Positions 34,990-41,666 of a DNA stretch of 41,666 bases are shown in pieces. The position numbers and the translations under genes are program-made. The notes beneath the pieces were generated by a model. The model worked only from the letters and a program-made list of their open reading frames with translations, did no database searches and was not told the DNA's origin. Every line of letters begins with the position of its first letter. The stretch's first letter is position 1. Source of the stretch: Caballeronia choica (lineage in GTDB: Bacteria; Pseudomonadota; Gammaproteobacteria; Burkholderiales; Burkholderiaceae); assembly GCF_001544535.1 (NCBI RefSeq), contig NZ_FCON02000065.1, forward strand, positions 1 through 41,666, given 5' to 3'.

Positions 34990-36174
34990 ATGACCGACGC
35001 TGTAATTGTTTCGACTGCCCGTACACCGATTGGAAAGGCTTTCCGCGGTTCGCTTAACGATATTAAATCGCCGACACTTATGGGCCACGCAATACGGCAT
35101 GCGGTAGGCCGAGCAGAAATTGACCCGGAACGCGTTGACGACGCGGTAATCGGCACTGTTTTAACGGCAGGAACGGCCGCGTCGAACATCGGACGCCAAG
35201 CCGTTTTGGCCGCTGGTTTGCCCCATACCGTCAGCGCACAAACGATCGACCGTCAATGCGCTTCAGGGTTGATGGCGATCGCGACCGCCGCAAAGCAAAT
35301 ATTGGTGGACGGAATGGACATCGTCGTAGCCGGTGGTCAAGACAATATCTCGCAGGTGCAAAATCGATATTTCGAATGGATGCAGGAGGACAAGGATCCA
35401 GCCGTCATTGAGCTAGCGCCACATACATACATGCCGATGCTTCATACGGCCGAATTTGTGGCGACGAAGTATGGAATTTCTAGAGACGCACAGGATAACT
35501 ATGCACTGCTGTCTCAGGAGCGGACCGCAAGGGGTCAACTCGATGGTATGTTCGATGACGAAATCGTCCCGATCACTGTGACAATGAAGGTAATCGACAA
35601 GGAGTCGAGGCGAGTCGACTATAAAACCCTCACGCTGTCGCGAGATGAAGGCAATCGTCCAGAAACGACCATGCTGTCGCTTTCGAAGCTGTCGCCGGTT
35701 GTTGAAGGAGGCTCAATTACGGCCGGAAACGCAAGCCAGCTATCGGACGGAGCGAGTGCTTGTGTGTTGATGAACGGAAAGCTTGCGGAGCGGATGGGCC
35801 TCGCGCCACTTGGTGTTTATCGGGGCATGGCGGTGGCGGGCGTTGCGCCGGAAGAGATGGGCATCGGACCGGTATACGCCATTCCGAAATTGCTGAAGCA
35901 GCATGGTCTCACTGTCGAAGACGTCGGATTGTGGGAACTCAACGAAGCCTTCGCCTGTCAAGCGCTGTACTGCCGTGACGCGCTCGGGATCGATCCCGAC
36001 AAATATAATGTGAACGGTGGAAGTATTTCCGTTGGACATCCGTATGGTATGACTGGAGCCAGACTCACCGGACACGCGCTAATTGAAGGAAAACGACGGG
36101 GCGCGCGCTATGTCGTCGTTACAATGTGTGTAGGGGGAGGCATGGGGGCGGCAGCGTTGTTCGAAATCGCTTGA
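34990..36174 (+). CDS. Thiolase (acetyl-CoA C-acyltransferase)
   Basis: 394 residues with all catalytic residues: Cys90 in [11 protein letters not shown], His350 in [15 protein letters not shown] and Cys380 in [11 protein letters not shown]. It cleaves 3-oxoacyl-CoA with CoA into acetyl-CoA and a shortened acyl-CoA. The start chosen is ATG 34990 ([18 protein letters not shown]), with GAGGG seven bases upstream. An in-frame ATG at 34948 would add 14 residues. Together with the dehydrogenase and FadB-like gene before it, it makes a complete beta-oxidation module and closes the gene set. Confidence 0.94.
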   Translation: MTDAVIVSTARTPIGKAFRGSLNDIKSPTLMGHAIRHAVGRAEIDPERVDDAVIGTVLTAGTAASNIGRQAVLAAGLPHTVSAQTIDRQCASGLMAIATAAKQILVDGMDIVVAGGQDNISQVQNRYFEWMQEDKDPAVIELAPHTYMPMLHTAEFVATKYGISRDAQDNYALLSQERTARGQLDGMFDDEIVPITVTMKVIDKESRRVDYKTLTLSRDEGNRPETTMLSLSKLSPVVEGGSITAGNASQLSDGASACVLMNGKLAERMGLAPLGVYRGMAVAGVAPEEMGIGPVYAIPKLLKQHGLTVEDVGLWELNEAFACQALYCRDALGIDPDKYNVNGGSISVGHPYGMTGARLTGHALIEGKRRGARYVVVTMCVGGGMGAAALFEIA

Positions 36175-36297
36175 ACGACTGTTAATTTGTAGACGGCAGT
36201 ATTTGACTCGACCGACAGTGTCAGGCCATTTGGTCGTGCCCGACTTGGTAGCTTGCTCAGGAGCGCCAAATGCTATCACGTCGCCCAACCATTTTCT

Positions 36298-36861
36298 GGG
36301 TCTTCGCGGAAAAGCATGATGAAAAATCGCCATTTTTCAGATTCGGGGCAGCATGAAAGTGAGGATCTTCAGGCGCAGATACTCCTCATCTCGCAATCCG
36401 TACGCGCGTCGTTGGATGACCCGAATCTTGTTGAGTCCCTCAACGAAGCCGAGCGGCACCTTGTTTTCTGGCTTGCAATCGGAAGCAATCCCGTCCCAAT
36501 GACGCTCGACCGTCGCGGCAAACTTCTCGTAGGGCTTCAAACGCTGCCACTTCAGGCTGGATTTCCAGCTCTCGAAGAAGCGACGTGCCCAGCCTTCGCG
36601 CTCGTAGTCCCACAACTGCCCGAACGACTCCTTGAGCAGGTACGCGGTATTCAGACGTCGGTTCGCTGCGAGAAGCGAGGCGATGAGAAAAGAGTACACG
36701 CAAGCTTGGTCAAGCGCGAAATCGTTGGTCGCGAGATCCTGGCGTCTGAGCGGGTCTTCGTGTAGTGGAGCTGATCGGACCGGGTCGATGACATGCTTTC
36801 GAGGCTTTCCGAAGAGAGGCTCCCGCCGCTGGCTGTCGTTCGGGTTTCCTTTCATACTCAA
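36298..36861 (-). mobile_element. ISL3-family insertion sequence remnant with truncated transposase
   Basis: Minus-strand frame 36861-36337 gives the C-terminal part of an ISL3-type transposase: AYLLKESFGQLWDYEREGWA, FFESWKSSLKWQRLKPYEKF and FVEGLNKIRVIQRRAYGLRD with a final LKILTFMLPRI. The N-terminal zinc finger and DDE start are missing, and the first ~75 residues are poorly conserved. GGGTCTTCGCGGAAA at 36298-36312, beyond the 3' end, has the look of an ISL3 terminal inverted repeat. No matching repeat was found on the other side, so the element is truncated. Confidence 0.75.
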
Positions 36862-36901
36862 ATCAGGCTAGACAATTCTTTCCAAGGACTGGGACATTAA
36901 A

Positions 36902-37204
36902 ATGAACGAGACGATTCGAACCATTCTAGTGGCGGCTGCCGTCGTCATTATGAGTGCCTCCACCGTTCCCCAAGTGTACGCACAGGAAACTGGCGCTAAC
37001 GCTACGAGCGCAACGCAAGCCGCTCCGGTAACAAAAGCGGAGAAAAAGGCAGCTCGAAAAGAGGCACGAGCGAAGAAGAATGCGGAGTTGAAGAAGCTCG
37101 AGGATGCGGGCTATAACCCGGCGAAGGCTAACGATCCGAACTATCCTCAAGATCTTCAAAATGCTCAGAAAAAGGCAAGGGTAGGGGCGAGCGCAAGTCA
37201 ATAA
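36902..37204 (+). CDS. DUF4148-like small exported protein
   Basis: 100 residues. A signal peptide (TILVAAAVVIMSASTVPQVYA) ends with a VYAQ-type cleavage site near residue 27. The mature part is Lys/Ala-rich and reads AEKKAARKEARAKKNAELKK, then LEDAGYNPAKANDPNYPQDL. This is a small periplasmic family very common in Burkholderia and relatives, often in many copies; its function is unknown. GGGA lies about eight bases before ATG 36902. It probably has its own transcript, and a strong hairpin follows at 37274. Confidence 0.8.
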   Translation: MNETIRTILVAAAVVIMSASTVPQVYAQETGANATSATQAAPVTKAEKKAARKEARAKKNAELKKLEDAGYNPAKANDPNYPQDLQNAQKKARVGASASQ

Positions 37205-37273
37205 GTTCCCTGCGATGTCAGCGACGAGATTTTAGTTGCGCACAGGTAAAGCCGCGCCGATCAGCGCTTCAAG

Positions 37274-37291
37274 CGCCCCCTCACGGGGGCG
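37274..37291. terminator. Strong GC hairpin, probable terminator
   Basis: CGCCCCC and GGGGGCG form a perfect seven-pair stem with the loop TCAC, 70 bases after the stop of the DUF4148-like gene. No T-run follows, so termination may be incomplete. It could act for the + strand gene, or in both directions. Confidence 0.45.
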
Positions 37292-37792
37292 AGTTGCTAC
37301 CATTTGGACGTGCGACGGCGCGTCTTTCTTCGTCAGCGGAAAGTCCAACGAGCCAGCACACATGGTATGGATCACCGACCGTCGCTAAGTTTGCCAGAAA
37401 CACTGTACTGCTGTTCTTGCCTGGAGCATCATGGCGAAGTGCGCGACGCGGGCTACCGAGATGATTTTTCTTAAGGAATTTTCGACTTCTCGCCTAGGTC
37501 AAGCGAATCGCCAAGTCTGTCCCGAATCGGCCAACCAGGTCCGTCTTCGTCGATGCATTACATAGGTCCACCCATGCCAAGTACCCCGCGACGCCTTGCG
37601 GGCGCTATCCTACAAGTCGGTCCGGCAAAGCTGGCCGAAATTCCAGAACTTGTACTTGGTGAAGTTCGGAGAGGATCTTTCGTTACCTCGTGCTATCCGG
37701 TCGACGGTGGCGATAATGCGGAGCAGCCAAGATCGAGAACGTTTGTATTGGGGCGATGATATACCGTTGCGCGCCGGCCTTGCAACGGCGGG
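37292..37792. other. 501-base stretch without a convincing gene
   Basis: Two overlapping open frames of 66-68 codons (37553-37759 and 37596-37796) lack conserved sequence and ribosome sites. They meet the 3' end of the LysR gene. The stretch near 37540-37700 may be old IS or gene debris, but I cannot name it. Confidence 0.35.
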
Positions 37793-38719
37793 CTAACCGC
37801 CGTCGCTGAATAGTTGATGAACGACCCGTCTTAGCCATTGATTATCCTCGTCATCGTGAAATTTTTCGTGCCAAAACTGACGTATCACGAGTTGGTTAGT
37901 CGCGAACGGCAATTTCACGTTTCGTAAGAAGTCGCTTGCCGACTCGATCTCGATAAAACCCATCGGTACCGCCGCGATCAAGTCGGTCGCTGAAAGAATC
38001 TGTGCGGCGACGTGAAAGTCGGGAACCCGAAGGGCAACACGTCTTTTTTCCCCGGTATTGTAGATGGCAGTGGAAAGCGAGCCGCCATGTGCGGTCCCAG
38101 GGGGCGCCACGATCAAATGAGATTCGGCGAGAAACATTTCGATCGTCAATACGTCTTTTACCCTGGGATGCCCTTTGCGTACGGCACAGACCCAAGAGCT
38201 TTCATACAAGCGCTGCTGGTAAAAACCTGCCTCTAATCCCCCGATAGGACCTATCGCCAAATCTATAGCGCCGGATTGTAGCCCCTCGCGCGTAGCGTCG
38301 GGTGCCAGCGGGTGAATCGCGAGATCCACACGGGGTGCCGCCGTCGCCAAGTACGGCATCAACTTTGGCAGATACATCGTCTGACCGATGTCTGTCATCG
38401 CGATATTAAAGGTACGTGTCGACGTAAGCGGATCGAATACGCGACGTCGCTCCACAGTCCCTTCTATCAACAGCAGCGCTTCCATGATTGGCTTGGCCAG
38501 CTCGACGGCTCTGGGCGTTGGTTCCATTGCCCGTTTGCTCCTTACGAACACAAACAACGGGTCTCCGAAGAAGGCTCGCAAGCGATTAAGTGAATGGCTC
38601 GTAGAGGACTGAGTCAGACCCAGTTTCTCGGACGCGTCAGTTATGCTCCTCGTTCGCTGCACTGCGTCAAAGACGCGGAGTAAATTCAAGTCAAGTGACG
38701 CTACGTGCTCGCTAGGCAT
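37793..38719 (-). CDS. LysR-family transcriptional regulator
   Basis: 308 residues. The N-terminal winged HTH has DLNLLRVFDAVQRTRSITDA, SEKLGLTQSSTSHSLNRLRA and FGDPLFVFVRSKRAMEPTPR. The C-terminal effector domain follows (residues ~95-305), with FNIAMTDIGQTMYLPKLMPY and GAIDLAIGPIGGLEAGFYQQ, as in the NodD/PcaQ-like part of the family. Such regulators bind a small acid and activate a divergent gene. The divergent neighbour is the MFS transporter at 39073, with a T-N11-A site at 38949-38963 between them. It may also control the catabolic genes to the left. Confidence 0.93.
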   Translation of the reverse strand: MPSEHVASLDLNLLRVFDAVQRTRSITDASEKLGLTQSSTSHSLNRLRAFFGDPLFVFVRSKRAMEPTPRAVELAKPIMEALLLIEGTVERRRVFDPLTSTRTFNIAMTDIGQTMYLPKLMPYLATAAPRVDLAIHPLAPDATREGLQSGAIDLAIGPIGGLEAGFYQQRLYESSWVCAVRKGHPRVKDVLTIEMFLAESHLIVAPPGTAHGGSLSTAIYNTGEKRRVALRVPDFHVAAQILSATDLIAAVPMGFIEIESASDFLRNVKLPFATNQLVIRQFWHEKFHDDEDNQWLRRVVHQLFSDGG

Positions 38720-38948
38720 CCGATTCCGTCCTAAATGTCAATGGAGCCAATTACCAGCGACTCGCACCGCTAGTGCGCAGCAGGCACCGAACCGTGACGG
38801 AACGTCTGCCCACGTGTCACTCTTTGCCAAACATTGGCGCCACCGGGATTGACCGTAGAAACCCTACTCGGGCCGTTCTGCATCGATCTTCCGCGAGGAC
38901 TCGTGCTTTGCTTCTTGTATCAGTCGCGCCATTCAACTTCCTGGTTAT

Positions 38949-38963
38949 ATGCATGCAGTGCAT
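38949..38963. promoter_or_regulatory. LysR-type T-N11-A box between lysR and MFS gene
   Basis: ATGCA-TGCAG-TGCAT is an inverted repeat with the T-N11-A core of LysR sites (T 38950, A 38962). It lies 230 bases from the regulator start and 110 bases from the transporter start, in the 353-base divergent region. TATAGC at 38964 directly abuts it, but no matching -35 was found. The rest of this intergenic region (38720-39072) shows no gene. Confidence 0.45.
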
Positions 38964-39072
38964 TATAGCTATTGTTCAAGACGTCTGTACGGGGACGACA
39001 GCTCGATAAATACTCTGAACGTCGACCGGTCCCGCAACCCGGCGCCAATCTATAACCGATGCAGGAGACATT

Positions 39073-40371
39073 ATGCAAGATGAAAGCGCAATCATCCGAC
39101 GAGTCACGCGGCGTGTGTTGCCGTTCTTGATCGTGTGCTATTTCGTCGCCTATCTGGACCGCAGCAACCTAGGAATTGCGGCTCTCACAATGATGCCGAG
39201 CCTTGGGTTGTCATCCACCGAATATGGGTTCGCTGCGGGGATTTTTTTTCTTGGTTACGTGATTTGTGAAGTTCCGTCAAATCTTCTCCTTTCGAGGTAC
39301 GGAGCGCGTCGATGGATTGCCCGGATCATGATTACCTGGGGGCTCATTGCGGCATGTATGGCATTGGTCACTGGGCCGAAGGGGCTCTATGCCGTGCGCA
39401 TTTTGCTTGGCATCGCCGAGGCCGGATTTTTCCCGGGCGTAATCTTCTATCTGACTTTCTGGTTCCCGGCGCGATATCGCGCGCGCGTATTTGGTTACTT
39501 CATGACCGCGATACCTCTATCCATCGTTCTCGGGGCGCCACTCTCTGCGTCGCTCCTGTATCTCGAGGGTCGCGCTGGCCTGCAGGGTTGGCAATGGCTC
39601 TTTCTCATCGAGGGCATCCCAGCTGTGGCTTTAGGGATAGTGTGCTTTTTCTACCTTACCGACACTCCGGACGACGCTAAGTGGTTATCGCCAGAGGAGC
39701 GCGCGTGGCTTGTCGACCATCTGCGGCGCGATGTCGAAGGGTCCGATTCGGGAGACCACTCGTCGCTTCGTGACGCCCTGCTGCATCCCAAGCTTTGGTT
39801 GATGAGCTTCGTAAACCTTGGCCTGATCGCGGGAGCGTATGGGATTGTGTTTTTCCTTCCCCAAATAATCTCCGGTTTCGGCTTTTCGAAGATGGAAACC
39901 GGCGTTATCACCGCACTTCCCTTCCTAGCAGGCGCCATCGGGATGGTGGTGTGCGGCCGCGACTCTGACCGAAGCGGTGAGCGCCGACTGCATCTCGCCA
40001 TACCTATGTTCATCGCTGTCGCTGGATACCTTTCCGCCGGGTTGGTCGAGGGCGCGGTTCCAAAGACCATTGCTCTGATCGCCGCCGCATTTGGAACGTT
40101 CAGCGCCTACGCTCCGTTCTGGCCGTTTCTCCCGATGTTTCTCAAGAAGGGAGTTGGAGCAGCGGCAGGAGTAGCTGCAATCAATACGATCGGTAGTTTG
40201 GCGGGCTTCGGGGCTCCGTATTTGATGGGGTACGTCAAACAGCACACTGGCTCCTATAACGGGGGTCTTCTGGTCATCGCGTGCTTGATGCTATTGGCGG
40301 CGCTTGTCGCATTGACCTTTCCATCCAAGGACGTTCGTACCGTGGGCGTTCCTTCGATGAACGCGCGATAG
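39073..40371 (+). CDS. MFS transporter, ACS (anion:cation symporter) family
   Basis: 432 residues with about twelve transmembrane segments and the ACS signature YLDRSNLGIAALTMMPSLG, then EAGFFPGVIFYLTFWFPARY and a central cytoplasmic loop around residues 205-235 (SPEERAWLVDHLRRD). It imports an organic anion by proton symport. AGGAG lies six bases before ATG 39073. It is divergent from the LysR regulator, which likely controls it. It resembles the other transporter at 1087 in type but is clearly different in sequence, so the two may serve different acids. Confidence 0.92.
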   Translation: MQDESAIIRRVTRRVLPFLIVCYFVAYLDRSNLGIAALTMMPSLGLSSTEYGFAAGIFFLGYVICEVPSNLLLSRYGARRWIARIMITWGLIAACMALVTGPKGLYAVRILLGIAEAGFFPGVIFYLTFWFPARYRARVFGYFMTAIPLSIVLGAPLSASLLYLEGRAGLQGWQWLFLIEGIPAVALGIVCFFYLTDTPDDAKWLSPEERAWLVDHLRRDVEGSDSGDHSSLRDALLHPKLWLMSFVNLGLIAGAYGIVFFLPQIISGFGFSKMETGVITALPFLAGAIGMVVCGRDSDRSGERRLHLAIPMFIAVAGYLSAGLVEGAVPKTIALIAAAFGTFSAYAPFWPFLPMFLKKGVGAAAGVAAINTIGSLAGFGAPYLMGYVKQHTGSYNGGLLVIACLMLLAALVALTFPSKDVRTVGVPSMNAR

Positions 40372-40758
40372 GCCAACGACTGGGATCGTGGCTCGCACGC
40401 GGCGATTTATGGTAACGCTGAACAATGCACTGAATTCGCGACGATCCGACGATTGGTAGTTCGCAATTCGTGCTGGCGCCGCTTCTTTTCGGCTTTGCGG
40501 GCTTAACGCACGGGCAGATATAGAGCCCTCGCTTCTATCAATGTTTTGAAGTCGCCATCATCAATCTATGAAGCAGTTGTGCGAGTTGGCCTTAGGCATC
40601 GGTTCGAAGGCCTTTGTATGCGAACTTGGATGTAGCATGCGTCCGACGGTATTCCCTTAGTCCTCGGCGCGCCTTGAACATAATTAAAGGCTTCGTCAGG
40701 GCAACCAGTTCGGTGTGTTACTTGGCGTAGTAGTCTGAGGGTTGGAGAAAGCGAACGC
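40372..40758. other. 387-base intergenic region, no gene recognised
   Basis: The frames are short and unconserved. The last ~90 bases before the next gene contain GGTTGGAGAAAGCG, a possible ribosome site (GGAG with long spacing). No clear promoter boxes or terminator were found. Confidence 0.35.
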
Positions 40759-41666
40759 ATGACGGAAAGCCCTTTGTTGCAGCAGTACGGTGCCCGCGAG
40801 TCGATGGAATACGACGTCGTGATCGTCGGCGGCGGCCCCGCCGGACTGTCGGCGGCCATCCGGCTCAAGCAGCTTGCACAGGAAAAAGGCGTCGAGATCG
40901 GCGTGTGCGTGCTGGAAAAAGGCTCCGAGGTCGGCGCCCACATTCTCTCGGGCGCCGTCATGGACCCGCGCGGCCTGAATGAACTGATCCCCGACTGGAA
41001 GGAAAAAGGCGCGCCGCTCGACGTCGAAGTGTCCGAGGACCGCTTCCTGTTCCTGACGAAGGACAGCGCGAAGCAAGTGCCCAACTGGCTCTTGCCCGAC
41101 AACTTCAAGAATCACGGCAACTATGTCATCAGCCTCGCGAACGTCACGCGCTGGCTCGGTCAACAGGCAGAGACGCTCGGCGTCGAAATCTTTCCGGGTT
41201 TTCCCGCAGCCGAAGTGCTTTATAACGAAGACGGCTCGGTGCGCGGCGTCGTCACCGGCAACATGGGCGTCGGCAAGGACGGCCAACCGACCGAGAACTT
41301 CCAGCTCGGCATGGAATTGCACGCGAAATACACGCTCTTCTGCGAAGGCGCGCGCGGGCATCTCGGCCGTCAACTCACCGACCGGTTCAAGTTGCGCAAG
41401 GACGCCGACCCGCAGGTCTACGGCCTCGGCATCAAGGAACTGTGGGAAATCGATCCCATCAAGCACAAGCCCGGTCTCGTGATCCACACGGCCGGCTGGC
41501 CGCTCGAGAACGACACCTACGGCGGCTCGTTTCTCTATCACATGGACAACAACCAGGTGGTGGTCGGCTTCGTCGTCGGGCTGGGGTATTCGAATCCGTA
41601 TCTGTCGCCGTTCGAGGAATTCCAGCGCTACAAGACGCATCCCTCGATCCGCGCGTTCCTCGACGG
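40759..41666 (+). CDS. Electron-transfer flavoprotein:ubiquinone oxidoreductase (5' part)
   Basis: The frame starts at ATG 40759 and is still open at the window end (302 codons; the full protein is ~555). It has the FAD-binding MEYDVVIVGGGPAGLSAAIR, LEKGSEVGAHILSGAVMDPR, the quinone and FAD region FCEGARGHLGRQL, and GIKELWEIDPIKHKPGLVIH with a YGGSFLYHM continuation. The [4Fe-4S] ligands near the C-terminus are beyond the window. It is a peripheral inner-membrane enzyme that takes electrons from ETF and gives them to ubiquinone. Third codon positions are strikingly GC-rich, like a core gene. Confidence 0.95.
   Translation, partial: MTESPLLQQYGARESMEYDVVIVGGGPAGLSAAIRLKQLAQEKGVEIGVCVLEKGSEVGAHILSGAVMDPRGLNELIPDWKEKGAPLDVEVSEDRFLFLTKDSAKQVPNWLLPDNFKNHGNYVISLANVTRWLGQQAETLGVEIFPGFPAAEVLYNEDGSVRGVVTGNMGVGKDGQPTENFQLGMELHAKYTLFCEGARGHLGRQLTDRFKLRKDADPQVYGLGIKELWEIDPIKHKPGLVIHTAGWPLENDTYGGSFLYHMDNNQVVVGFVVGLGYSNPYLSPFEEFQRYKTHPSIRAFLD

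Noticed and set aside
37553-37796. Two overlapping 66-68 codon frames
   Set aside because: No conservation or ribosome site, and they converge on the LysR gene end.
40696-41640. Long minus-strand open frame of 314 codons
   Set aside because: It lies opposite the 5' part of the unmistakable ETF:ubiquinone oxidoreductase, whose GC-rich third positions create a long antisense frame. No family resemblance.
1-41666. CRISPR arrays, tRNA or rRNA genes
   Set aside because: No regularly spaced repeats and no cloverleaf or ribosomal RNA sequence were noticed on either strand.

Overview
The window reads as chromosome or megaplasmid DNA of a Burkholderia-type betaproteobacterium (Paraburkholderia/Caballeronia-like). 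This is inferred from GC-rich coding, a DUF4148-type small secreted protein, a fused indolepyruvate oxidoreductase, PQQ-gene remnants and many ACS-family MFS and CaiB-type CoA-transferase genes. I have no direct species marker.

Layout. (1) 1-890: debris comprising the tail of an IS1182-type transposase, the C-terminus of an HTH regulator and the C-terminal domain of an acyl-CoA dehydrogenase. (2) 1087-11664: a catabolic block. An ACS-family MFS transporter is transcribed leftwards from a good sigma70-like promoter. Rightwards run a double-domain acyl-CoA dehydrogenase, two CaiB/BaiF CoA-transferases, a carboxymuconolactone-decarboxylase-family protein, a GntR/HutC regulator, a glutathione S-transferase-like protein, a dicarboxylate-lactonase-like amidohydrolase and a crotonase. 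The substrate is unknown; the enzyme set suggests an acid imported, activated by CoA transfer and beta-oxidised, possibly after lactone hydrolysis. (3) 11708-15084: a gene graveyard with a frameshifted enoyl-CoA hydratase, a gutted sigma54-type response regulator, an intact but orphan pqqA, a convergent decayed histidine kinase/LuxR-type response regulator pair, and a destroyed pqqD-pqqE. The first radical-SAM cysteine codon of pqqE is TGA.

(4) 15552-36174: the most interesting part, a long co-directional set: acyl-CoA ligase, acyl-CoA dehydrogenase, (dead EthD-like gene), crotonase, citrate-synthase-superfamily lyase, LeuC-, LeuD- and LeuB-like proteins, a fused 2-oxoacid (indolepyruvate-type) oxidoreductase, EtfB, EtfA, SDR, a second acyl-CoA dehydrogenase, a FadB-like bifunctional enzyme and a thiolase. 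Together they form a plausible complete route from free acid to CoA-thioester, through a lyase plus isomerase plus oxidative decarboxylase module (the logic of leucine biosynthesis or of the citrate to 2-oxoglutarate segment), then 2-oxoacid to acyl-CoA, then ordinary beta-oxidation with a dedicated ETF. I do not recognise this combination as a described pathway.

(5) 36298-41666: an ISL3-type transposase remnant, a small DUF4148-like exported protein, a LysR regulator divergent from a second ACS-family MFS transporter with a T-N11-A site between them, and the 5' part of ETF:ubiquinone oxidoreductase, cut by the window end. That last enzyme would pass electrons from the ETF to the quinone pool. 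No tRNA, rRNA or CRISPR array was seen.
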